DNA from: Bacillota bacterium | Lineage (GTDB): Bacteria > Bacillota > Clostridia > Christensenellales > Aristaeellaceae | Length of the DNA: 9,388 nt | Assembly (NCBI GenBank): GCA_023443705.1 | Contig: JAEZTD010000356.1 | Span: 1-9,388, forward strand | Direction of reading: 5' to 3' | Notes under the pieces: model-generated | Databases searched by the model: none | What the model saw: the letters and a program-made list of their open reading frames with translations, nothing else | Told to the model about the DNA's origin: nothing | In this document: in pieces, positions 1 to 6,029 of the stretch | Layout of the letters: the number at the start of each line of letters is the position of its first letter | How positions within the stretch are numbered: the stretch's first letter is position 1 | Position numbers and translations under genes: made by a program

Positions 1-319
1 GGGTATCTACGTGGACGCCGCGACCGGCGAACCGCTGTTCTCCTCAAAGGACAAATACCAAAGCGACTGCGGCTGGCCGGCCTTTGCGAAGGCCATCGAC
101 GACAACACCATGGTCTACCGCCGCGACCGCTCTCACGGCATGATCCGCACCGAGATCAGGAGCCGCGGGGGCGACTCCCACCTGGGGCATGTGTTCGAGG
201 GCGATCGTGAATCCCCCTCCGGCGTGCGCTACTGCGTCAACAGCGCGGCGCTGAAATTCATCCCGCTGGAGAAGATGGACGAAGCGGGTTACGGCCGTCT
301 GAAGAAACACGTTGAGTGA
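1..319 (+). CDS. msrB: Peptide-methionine (R)-S-oxide reductase MsrB, C-terminal part (5' end cut by window edge)
   Basis: MsrB reduces the R form of methionine sulfoxide in proteins and free methionine, normally using thioredoxin, in the cytoplasm. The reading frame is open from base 2 (GIYVDAATGEPLF) for 105 codons to TGA at 317-319, so the N-terminus lies outside the window. MsrB hallmarks are visible: TGEPLFSSKDKY, SDCGWPAF (Cys 23 of the visible part, the usual resolving-Cys position), DSHLGHVFEG, and RYCVNSAALKFIP with the catalytic Cys. The two CxxC pairs of zinc-binding MsrBs are absent: the matching places read VDAA and SRGGD. This is therefore the zinc-free form. The ending FIPLEKMDEAGYG resembles MsrA-MsrB fusion proteins of Bacillota, so the full gene may be a fusion; that cannot be decided here. 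A terminator follows directly. Family assignment is firm. Confidence 0.95.
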   Translation, partial: GIYVDAATGEPLFSSKDKYQSDCGWPAFAKAIDDNTMVYRRDRSHGMIRTEIRSRGGDSHLGHVFEGDRESPSGVRYCVNSAALKFIPLEKMDEAGYGRLKKHVE

Positions 320-331
320 TTGAAAAGATAG

Positions 332-365
332 AAAAAGCGCCGCTCGCGAGCGGTGCTTTTTTATC
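332..365. terminator. Bidirectional Rho-independent terminator between msrB and the convergent 381-1001 gene
   Basis: A 12-base stem, AAAAGCGCCGCT pairing with AGCGGTGCTTTT (one G-U pair), closes a CGCG loop. It has a run of As on its left and a run of Ts on its right, so it reads as hairpin plus U tract on either strand. It begins 12 bases after the msrB stop and lies just beyond the stop of the minus-strand gene at 381. It probably ends both transcripts. Confidence 0.88.
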
Positions 366-380
366 TATAAAGTAGCGAGA

Positions 381-1001
381 TTAATGATCGTGTCCGTACA
401 GTTCGTCCCGGGCGGCGTCGCTCAAGGCTTCCTCCAGCGCGCTCAGCTGCTTTTCCACGTCGCGCTGGGTTGCGTACATGGAAAGAAGCTCCTGCCGGGC
501 CGGTTCGTCGAGGCCGTCAAGGCCCATCACATAGTTGGTCTCCTCCGCGACGCGCAGCTTGTCGTCCAGCTCGGCGATGGACTTCACCAGCGCCTGAATC
601 TGGTCGTTTTTGTAGTGGATCAGCCCGTCCAGCACATTTTGCTCGGTGGAATCGGCGGAGGCTTGGTAGGCAGCGGACAAATCCTCCACGTCACCGGCCA
701 GTTTTACGATCTCCGTGTTGGTCGCCATCAGCGCCTTGAGCTCGTCCTCGGTCAATACGCCCAGATCGCGCACGTACTGCTCATAGGCTGCGTCGTCCAT
801 GACGTCGCCTTCTTCATCGGTCAGCGAAAGCCCGAACTGAAGGTAGATTTCCGTCTGGCGCTTGCCCAGCCCCTCAATCTGCGCATGGAGCGGATTTGCC
901 TTTTCCCAGTAGGCGGCCAGTTCATCCTCCACGCTCTGCGCGAAGGCGGGGAGTGCGATCAGGATCAGCGCCAGAACCAGCGCCGCGATTCGTTGTTTCA
1001 T
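381..1001 (-). CDS. Secreted acidic helical protein of unknown function
   Basis: I do not recognise a named family. The 206-residue protein starts with a classic signal peptide: MKQR, a hydrophobic stretch at about residues 5-18, and a likely signal peptidase I site after AFA (residue 21). There is no lipobox Cys and no cysteine at all. The mature part is acidic and predicted mostly helical. Heptad-like stretches at about 122-156 and 164-198 suggest coiled-coil or helical-bundle packing, as in periplasmic or cell-wall-facing helical proteins. The C-terminus is YGHDH. The start is supported by a GAGGAG ribosome binding site seven bases upstream. It lies 22 bases downstream of the Nim-like gene on the same strand and is probably cotranscribed with it. 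A longer frame on the opposite strand covers the same DNA but lacks the signal peptide and ribosome binding site logic. Confidence 0.85.
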   Translation of the reverse strand: MKQRIAALVLALILIALPAFAQSVEDELAAYWEKANPLHAQIEGLGKRQTEIYLQFGLSLTDEEGDVMDDAAYEQYVRDLGVLTEDELKALMATNTEIVKLAGDVEDLSAAYQASADSTEQNVLDGLIHYKNDQIQALVKSIAELDDKLRVAEETNYVMGLDGLDEPARQELLSMYATQRDVEKQLSALEEALSDAARDELYGHDH

Positions 1002-1023
1002 CTCTTTTCTCCTCTTGTTTGTT

Positions 1024-1485
1024 TTACCGTTTCTTGCCGGTGATCGCGCTTGCAGCCACCGCGAACACTGCGACGCTCTTGACCGCCGCTTCTTCGTACT
1101 CGTAGTCGTCCGTGCCCGTCACCCGTGCCATGATCGCCTTGAGTGCCGCCAACTTTTCATCGTAGGACTCGATGAAGCGGACCTCTCCCTCGCCACAGAT
1201 GCTTGCATAGCGGTAGGTGTAGCGGCAGGCGGTGGCGCCCGTTACCAGATGGTGATCGCAATCCATCTCGAAGGAAACCTTCGGGTGTTCCTTCAAAAGG
1301 TCGATCTTGCGCCCTTTGGGCGCGCTGTGGAAGAAAAGCGTCAGGCCATCCGCCCAAGTATAGCCAAAATTCATCGGGACGATGTAGGGCGGCTCCCCGC
1401 AGATGCCGAGCCGGCAAACTCTGCAACCGTTCAGAATTTCCTTCAACGGTTCTTTTTCGGTCACTTCCAGGTCTTTCCTGCGCAT
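1024..1485 (-). CDS. NimA-like pyridoxamine 5'-phosphate oxidase-fold flavoprotein
   Basis: This 153-residue protein belongs to the split-barrel FMN-binding superfamily, in the branch that includes NimA-type nitroimidazole reductases and many uncharacterised clostridial homologues. Landmarks are MRRKD at the N-terminus, CRVCRLG (21-27), PYIVPMNFGY (33-42), HSAPKGRKIDLL (53-64), FEMDCDH (72-78) and the RYASICGEGEV strand (92-102). In this family the conserved segments bind flavin and form the dimer. The frame stays open upstream to 1563, but ATG at 1485 is preferred. It has GGGAGGG about five bases upstream, gives the family's usual MRRKD start, and a promoter at 1520-1548 lies inside the longer version. 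The secreted-protein gene follows after 22 bases. The physiological substrate is unknown, and Nim-like sequence alone does not prove drug resistance. Confidence 0.9.
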   Translation of the reverse strand: MRRKDLEVTEKEPLKEILNGCRVCRLGICGEPPYIVPMNFGYTWADGLTLFFHSAPKGRKIDLLKEHPKVSFEMDCDHHLVTGATACRYTYRYASICGEGEVRFIESYDEKLAALKAIMARVTGTDDYEYEEAAVKSVAVFAVAASAITGKKR

Positions 1486-1519
1486 CAGGGCCCTCCCAAT
1501 CCGCGAACGGGTTTTTGTC

Positions 1520-1548
1520 ATTATACCATTTGGGATCAAGTTTGGATA
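1520..1548 (-). promoter_or_regulatory. Predicted extended -10 promoter for the Nim-like gene
   Basis: Read on the minus strand, TGGTATAAT (1528 down to 1520) is a perfect -10 hexamer with the extended TGn element. A weak -35 (TATCCA, 1548-1543, three of six matches) lies 17 bases upstream. Transcription would start near 1513, about 30 bases before the ATG at 1485. This favours the shorter start for the Nim-like protein and means the pair at 1485-381 can be expressed independently of the 61-residue gene upstream. Confidence 0.7.
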
Positions 1549-1580
1549 GACGGCAGAACCCACCGGAATAACTTGGGCGG

Positions 1581-1766
1581 TCAGGCGATGCCAAAAGCAA
1601 AAAACGTCGCATGGAAATCGTCATCCATCCGGCGCTTTTTGCGGTCATAGAGCTTCTTGCTGGGCTTTGTTCGCGTGACCGGGGAGACCTGCCACGTGCG
1701 CCGGGTGCTTTCATCCAGCATGCGGCGCTGGCGCTTTCCCATCTTTTGTTTGGGTAGATTGTTCAT
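1581..1766 (-). CDS. Small, very basic protein (61 aa), function unknown
   Basis: The gene is short but convincing: the ATG at 1766 has a full AAGGAGG ribosome binding site (1779-1773) at six bases spacing. The product has 17 Lys/Arg among 61 residues, in clusters at 6-15 (KQKMGKRQRR), 32-38 (RTKPSKK) and 42-46 (RKKRR), followed by DDD and a hydrophobic tail, FHATFFAFGIA. The central WQVSPVTRTKPSKKLYDRKK (25-44) resembles, from memory, a short conserved protein of Bacillota with a TR-x-x-x-SKK-x-Y-x-RK core, which I cannot name. Its charge suggests binding to RNA, ribosome or DNA, but this is inference. It lies upstream of the Nim-like gene on the same strand, with 95 bases between them and a separate promoter in that gap. 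It is divergent from mutT. No convincing own promoter was identified. Confidence 0.8.
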   Translation of the reverse strand: MNNLPKQKMGKRQRRMLDESTRRTWQVSPVTRTKPSKKLYDRKKRRMDDDFHATFFAFGIA

Positions 1767-1772
1767 AGCGAC

Positions 1773-1779
1773 CCTCCTT
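1773..1779 (-). promoter_or_regulatory. Strong Shine-Dalgarno site of the 61-aa gene
   Basis: On the minus strand the sequence reads AAGGAGG, then GTCGCT, then ATG. This is the best match to the anti-Shine-Dalgarno sequence in the window, at near-ideal spacing. It is the main reason to accept the small reading frame as a real gene. Confidence 0.8.
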
Positions 1780-1813
1780 GGCGGAAATACACCGTTTAGA
1801 CGGCGGAGAAACC

Positions 1814-1842
1814 TTCACGGTTCCACGGGAAAGTGGTATAAT
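1814..1842 (+). promoter_or_regulatory. Predicted sigma-A-type promoter of the mutT-ABC exporter operon
   Basis: A -35 of TTCACG (1814-1819, four of six matches) and a perfect TATAAT (1837-1842) are 17 bases apart, and TGG directly before the -10 makes it an extended -10 promoter. The start site would fall near 1849, giving a leader of about 60 bases before the mutT ATG. No operator-like inverted repeat overlaps it convincingly. Confidence 0.75.
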
Positions 1843-1909
1843 GGCAGCGTTCGCATGACAAAACCGGCAAAAACGAGCGAAACATGATCGGGATAAAGGG
1901 GAGAGGGCA

Positions 1910-2320
1910 ATGGCCGTGACGGTGGTGGCCGCGGCGGTGGAGCGGGACGGCCGCGTGCTGGTACTCCGGCGTGCGCCGGGACAGAAGCTGGCGGGCATGT
2001 GGGAGTTTCCCGGCGGCAAGGTGGAGCCGGGCGAGCGCGAAGGCCGCGCACTGGAGCGGGAGCTTTGGGAGGAACTGGGCATCTCCGGCGAGACACAGGA
2101 TTTCGTCGCCGAATGCGACTATTCATACGACTTCTACGCGATCAACCTCAGGCTGTACCGGTTCCGCTGGACCGGCGGGGAGATCGCCCTTTCCGTACAC
2201 GACAGGATGGAATGGGTGGCGGCCGAAGGGCTGGAAGCGGTCAATTTCGCGCCGGCGGACGTTCCGCTGGCGGCACGGCTGCGCGAGGTATTGCGCGCGG
2301 AGGCGATTAAGGAGTTGTAA
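1910..2320 (+). CDS. mutT: MutT-type Nudix hydrolase, probable (8-oxo-)dGTP diphosphatase
   Basis: Nudix enzymes hydrolyse nucleoside diphosphates linked to another group; MutT removes 8-oxo-dGTP from the nucleotide pool and so prevents A:T to C:G mutations. The 136-residue protein matches the usual MutT length. It carries a perfect Nudix box (G-x5-E-x7-REUxEExGU) at residues 36-58: GKVEPGE, seven residues, then RELWEELGI, with the metal-binding glutamates in place. MutT-like context is also present: VVAAAVERDGRVLVLRR at the N-terminus, then GMWEFPGG just before the box, and WVAAEGL near the C-terminus. The start has GGGGAG at six bases spacing (1898-1903) downstream of the predicted promoter. 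The exporter genes follow after 49 bases and are probably on the same transcript. Exact substrate is inferred; related Nudix enzymes act on other nucleotides. Confidence 0.9.
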   Translation: MAVTVVAAAVERDGRVLVLRRAPGQKLAGMWEFPGGKVEPGEREGRALERELWEELGISGETQDFVAECDYSYDFYAINLRLYRFRWTGGEIALSVHDRMEWVAAEGLEAVNFAPADVPLAARLREVLRAEAIKEL

Positions 2321-2369
2321 CCCGGCGCAACGCGCGCGAATACGCATAAGAAACGGCCGGGGGATGTGA

Positions 2370-4094
2370 ATGGGCATTTTTCGGAAGTACTATCTGGCCT
2401 ACAGGCGGCCTTTTTTTCTCGCGATCCTCTGCGTCGCGATGGAAGCGGTGTGCGACCTTCTCGGGCCGACGATCATGGCGCGCATACTGGACGAGGGTGT
2501 GAGGGCGTCGAACCTCGAGCGCGTCGGCTACTGGGGCGGCGCGATGCTCCTTACCACTGCGGTGGGCGCGCTAAACGCGCTGGCGCGAAACGCGCTGTCC
2601 AGCAGGGTATCCCAGCAGGTGGGCGCGGACCTTCGGCGCGATCACTTTGGAAAGATTCTGAGGTTCTCCGAAGCCGGCGCGGACAGGATCTCCGCGGGCT
2701 CGCTGATCACCCGGCAGACGAGTGACATAAACCAGATCGTGCAGTTCGTCAACGGCGCGATGCGCATCTTTCTGAAAGCGCCGATCACCTGCTTTGGCAG
2801 CATTCTGCTGGCGTCGATGCTGAACCTGAAGCTCAGTCTCGTGGTCTACGGCGTGGTCTTTTTGGTGACGGGGCTGATTGTTCTCAGCATGCGCCTGAGC
2901 TACCCTCGCTTTGCCCGACTGCAGCTGGCGGTGGACCGGATGAACTCGGTGGTGCAGGAGTACCTGACGGGCATCCGGCTGGTCAAGGCCTTCGGTACCT
3001 ATGATGCGGAGTCCGCCCGGTTTGGTGAAGCCAACGAAACCCTCATGCGCCGGGAGGTCTCGGCGCAGATGGTGATTACCCTGCTGTCGCCGCTGATGAC
3101 CCTGGCCGTCGGCCTCGGCACCGCATTCATTCTGTATCTGGGCGGAAAGCTGTTTGAATCCGGCGCGGCGACGCCGGGCGATATCTCCGCCTTCACGGTC
3201 TACATGGCGCAGATCCTCATCTCGCTGACGATGATGACCAACATCTTCACGGTCTTCGTGCGCACGAAGGCCTCCGCGCTGCGCATTAAGGAGGTCTTTG
3301 ACGCCGAGGAGGACTTTGCGCCCGAAGAAAGCGCGCCGGTTCCTTCCGACGGCAGCGTGGAATTTGACGGCGTTCGCTTCGCCTACCCCGGCGGCAGCGG
3401 GCTTTACGCGCTGGACGACGTGAGCTTTAAAGTGGAGGCGGGGCGGAGCCTCGCGGTAATCGGCCCTACCGGCAGCGGAAAGTCCACGCTGGCGTGGCTT
3501 TTGCTCCGGTTTTACGATGTGAGTGGCGGAAGGATTCTCTTGGGCGGCCGGGATATCCGCGAGATGAACGTGGAGGCGCTGCGCGCCGCGGTGGCGTTGG
3601 CGCCGCAAAAGGCGCTGCTCGTTACCGGTACCGCGGCGGAGAACCTCCGCTGGGGCGATCCGGACGCGGCGGACGAAGAAATGTGGGCGGCGCTGTGGCT
3701 CGCGCAGGCGGACTTTCTGAAAAACGCGCCCGAGGGAATGGAACGCCGGCTCGAGGGCGGCGCGGTCAACCTGTCGGGCGGGCAGAAGCAGCGACTTTCC
3801 ATCGCCCGGGCGCTGGTCAAAAAATCAAAGGTGCTGGTCATCGACGACGCCACCAGCGCGCTCGACGCGCTGACCGAGGCGACGGTGCGGGATGGTCTCG
3901 TCCGCGCCCGGGACGGCCGCACGCTGATCCTGATTACCCAGCGCACCACCACGGCGATGTTTGCAGATTCCATCCTGGTGCTGGATGGCGGCCGTGCGGT
4001 GGGCCTCGGCACCCACGCGGAACTGATGGATACCTGTGAGACATACCGGGCGCTGTACCGCTCCCAGGTGGCCGGAGAGGGGGCGATGGCATGA
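2370..4094 (+). CDS. ABC exporter half-transporter with degenerate ATP site (BmrC/TM287-like)
   Basis: This 574-residue protein has an N-terminal six-helix type IV exporter membrane domain (about 1-300) fused to a nucleotide-binding domain (about 328-565), and acts in the cytoplasmic membrane. Motifs are Walker A GPTGSGKST (365-373), Q-loop APQ (Q413), signature LSGGQ (468-472) and Walker B VLVIDD (488-493). The catalytic Glu after the Walker B Asp is replaced by Asp (D493), and the switch His is replaced by Gln (ITQR, Q524). These are the hallmarks of the non-hydrolysing partner in heterodimeric exporters such as BmrC of Bacillus and TM287 of Thermotoga. The N-terminus, with EAVCDLLGPTIMARILDEGV, also fits that group. 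Its stop overlaps the start of the partner gene. Likely cargo is drugs or lipophilic compounds, which the sequence does not show. The start has a GGGGG site (2359-2363). Confidence 0.93.
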   Translation: MGIFRKYYLAYRRPFFLAILCVAMEAVCDLLGPTIMARILDEGVRASNLERVGYWGGAMLLTTAVGALNALARNALSSRVSQQVGADLRRDHFGKILRFSEAGADRISAGSLITRQTSDINQIVQFVNGAMRIFLKAPITCFGSILLASMLNLKLSLVVYGVVFLVTGLIVLSMRLSYPRFARLQLAVDRMNSVVQEYLTGIRLVKAFGTYDAESARFGEANETLMRREVSAQMVITLLSPLMTLAVGLGTAFILYLGGKLFESGAATPGDISAFTVYMAQILISLTMMTNIFTVFVRTKASALRIKEVFDAEEDFAPEESAPVPSDGSVEFDGVRFAYPGGSGLYALDDVSFKVEAGRSLAVIGPTGSGKSTLAWLLLRFYDVSGGRILLGGRDIREMNVEALRAAVALAPQKALLVTGTAAENLRWGDPDAADEEMWAALWLAQADFLKNAPEGMERRLEGGAVNLSGGQKQRLSIARALVKKSKVLVIDDATSALDALTEATVRDGLVRARDGRTLILITQRTTTAMFADSILVLDGGRAVGLGTHAELMDTCETYRALYRSQVAGEGAMA

Positions 4095-5956
4095 GCCAGC
4101 GGCGGGCGGGCAAAGAGCCCCAGATCGGCCGTGGCTTTGGTAACATGGCCGCGCGGTTCGCGCCGCACGAGAAGGCGCGGGATCAGCGCGGCACGCTAGT
4201 GCGCGTGCTGGCGCTGTACCGGGAGCAGAAGGCCGCACTGGCGGCGGTCGCAATCCTCACCATCGCTTCGGCGGCGCTGCAGGTGCTGATCCCCTACTGG
4301 ACGGGCCGGGCCTTCAACGCCTTTGCCGGGGACAGGCTGGACGGCGACCTTTTTGAGAAATGCCTTACGGCCGTCGTGCTTCTGACCGTCGCGAACTATA
4401 TTTCCGGCACCCTCTGCGACCTATTGATGCTCCGGACGTCCCAGCGGCTGGTGCGAGGCCTACGCGCGGCGTTCTTTAGGAAGCTTACGCGTCTGCCGCT
4501 TAGGTTCTTCGACACCCGCCCACACGGCGACACCATGAGCCGCCTGTCAAGCGACGTGGACAACATCTCGTCCACCATCGCCCAGTCCACCACGCAGATT
4601 CTGTCGAGCGTAATGTCTCTCGCGGGGTCGCTTGCGGTGATGCTGTCCATGAGCCTGACGCTGACGGGGGTTACGCTTCTGTCGGCGCCGCTGGTGGCGC
4701 TGCTTACGCGGCTGATTGCAAAGAAGAGCCGCACCCATTTCCTTGCGCAGCAGCGCGCGCTGGGGGCGATGAACGGCGTGGTGGAGGAGACGATTACAGG
4801 CCTAAGGCTGGTCAAGGCGTTTTCCCGGCAGCGGGCGGTGCTGGAAGCGCTCGACGAAATCAACGGGAAGCTCCTTGAAAGCGCGTACCGCGCGCAGATC
4901 TGGGCGGGCCTCATGATGCCGCTGGTCAACGTGATTGGAAACCTCACCTTCGCGCTGGTATCCATCGCGGGCGGATGGCTTTCGGTCACGGCGGGACTTT
5001 CCATCGGCGCGGTGGTCAGCTTCCTCAGCTACTCCAAGCAGTTTTCGCGGCCGCTCGGCGCGGTGGCCGGGCTGTTTGCCACCATGCAGTCGGCGCTGGC
5101 CGGCGCGGAGCGTGTGTTCGAGGTGATGGACGAGGCTGAGGAAGCGCCGGACGCACCTGGCGCGGTTGAGATCGCGGCCAGCGGCGGCGTGCGGTTTGAG
5201 GACGTGAGCTTTTCCTACGATGGCGCTAAACCCGTGCTGGAGCGCGTGTCCTTTGACGTTCCCGCCGGGCAAACCTGCGCGCTGGTGGGGGAGACAGGCT
5301 CCGGCAAGACCACGATCGTGAACCTATTGACTCGGTTCTACGACCCGGACTCCGGCCGCATTGAAATAGACGGGCAGGACATCCGGCGCGTGACGCGGGA
5401 AAGTCTTCGCCGCATGTTCTCGGTGGTATTGCAGGACACCTGCCTTTTTACGGGCACCATCATGGACAACATCCGCTACGCCCGCCCCGGCGCGCCGGAC
5501 GCGGACGTGATCGAGGCGGCGAAGCTGGCCCGCGCCCACGGCTTCATTGAGCGGCTGCCGAAGGGCTACCAGACCGAACTGTCCGGAAACGCCGATTCGC
5601 TCAGCGAAGGGCAGCGGCAGCTGCTCGCCATCGCCCGGGCGGTATTGTCGGAGAGCCGCATCCTGATCCTGGACGAGGCCACATCCTCTGTCGATACCAA
5701 GACCGAGAAGGACATCCAGCGGGCGATGCTGGGGCTGATGGCCGGGCGCACGTCCTTTTTGATCGCCCACCGCCTGTCCACCATCCGCGACGCGGATCAG
5801 ATCCTGGTGCTCTCCGGCGGCCGCATCGCGGAGCGCGGCAATCACGATCAGCTGATGGCGGCAAAGGGGCGCTATTATGAAATGGTGGTCAGCCAGATGG
5901 GCATGGGGATGGAAGCGCCGGAAGCTCTGCCCGAGGAAATTCGTCAAATAAGGTGA
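4091..5956 (+). CDS. ABC exporter half-transporter with catalytic Glu (BmrD/TM288-like)
   Basis: The partner half-transporter has 621 residues. A basic cytosolic N-terminus (1-40, with FAPHEKARDQRGT) precedes six membrane helices at about 47-71, 92-112, 168-190, 192-212, 276-300 and 304-330, then a nucleotide-binding domain. Walker A is GETGSGKTT (400-408), Q-loop Q448, Walker B ILILDE (524-529) with catalytic E529, D-loop SSVD, and switch His H560. The signature is LSEGQ (504-508) instead of LSGGQ. That deviation is expected here, because this signature completes the degenerate ATP site of the upstream partner. The start overlaps the partner's stop by ATGA (4091-4094), implying coupled translation and matched amounts, and GGAGAGGGGG lies just upstream. 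Family and pairing are firm; substrate is unknown. Confidence 0.93.
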   Translation: MSQRRAGKEPQIGRGFGNMAARFAPHEKARDQRGTLVRVLALYREQKAALAAVAILTIASAALQVLIPYWTGRAFNAFAGDRLDGDLFEKCLTAVVLLTVANYISGTLCDLLMLRTSQRLVRGLRAAFFRKLTRLPLRFFDTRPHGDTMSRLSSDVDNISSTIAQSTTQILSSVMSLAGSLAVMLSMSLTLTGVTLLSAPLVALLTRLIAKKSRTHFLAQQRALGAMNGVVEETITGLRLVKAFSRQRAVLEALDEINGKLLESAYRAQIWAGLMMPLVNVIGNLTFALVSIAGGWLSVTAGLSIGAVVSFLSYSKQFSRPLGAVAGLFATMQSALAGAERVFEVMDEAEEAPDAPGAVEIAASGGVRFEDVSFSYDGAKPVLERVSFDVPAGQTCALVGETGSGKTTIVNLLTRFYDPDSGRIEIDGQDIRRVTRESLRRMFSVVLQDTCLFTGTIMDNIRYARPGAPDADVIEAAKLARAHGFIERLPKGYQTELSGNADSLSEGQRQLLAIARAVLSESRILILDEATSSVDTKTEKDIQRAMLGLMAGRTSFLIAHRLSTIRDADQILVLSGGRIAERGNHDQLMAAKGRYYEMVVSQMGMGMEAPEALPEEIRQIR

Positions 5957-5978
5957 TTCGCCGCTCTACCGAAAAATG

Positions 5979-6014
5979 AAAAAGCACAGGCGGACAAGCG
6001 TCCCCTGTGCTTTT
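5979..6014. terminator. Bidirectional Rho-independent terminator between the exporter and liv operons
   Basis: Stem GCACAGG (5984-5990) pairs with CCTGTGC (6004-6010), and an inner GGAC/GTCC stem closes an AAGC loop with one bulged C. Five As flank the left side and four Ts the right side, so the A-T pairs extend the stem and each strand ends in a U tract. It lies 22 bases after the exporter stop and 15 bases beyond the livF stop, and can end both convergent transcripts. Confidence 0.88.
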
Positions 6015-6029
6015 CTTGTTCCATGCAGA

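Noticed and set aside
384..1043. 219-codon open frame on + opposite the secreted-protein gene
   Set aside because: It is slightly longer than the minus-strand gene but lacks a ribosome binding site and any recognisable domain. The minus frame has a signal peptide, ribosome binding site and coherent helical composition.
1486..1563. Longer N-terminus for the Nim-like protein starting at 1563 or 1521
   Set aside because: The added residues do not match the family, and a good promoter (-10 at 1520-1525) lies within this stretch. ATG 1485 has its own GGGAGGG site.
1015..1650. 211-codon open frame on + across the Nim-like gene
   Set aside because: It is antisense to a clear family member and the product has no family-like features; it is a codon-bias shadow in GC-rich DNA.
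1767..1850. Minus-strand promoter for the 61-aa gene (for example TTGTCA with a TATACC-like -10)
   Set aside because: The spacing is only 15 bases and the -10 match is poor and overlaps the opposite promoter; not strong enough to call.
1830..1860. tRNA-like string around GTGGTATAATGGCAGCG
   Set aside because: It resembles a D-arm fragment, but no acceptor stem, anticodon arm or T-arm is present nearby; it is better explained as an extended -10 promoter.
2571..3608. 345-codon antisense open frame within the first exporter gene
   Set aside because: Its product is rich in His, Arg, Gln and Ala as expected from reading GC-rich coding DNA backwards, with no ribosome binding site and no domains.
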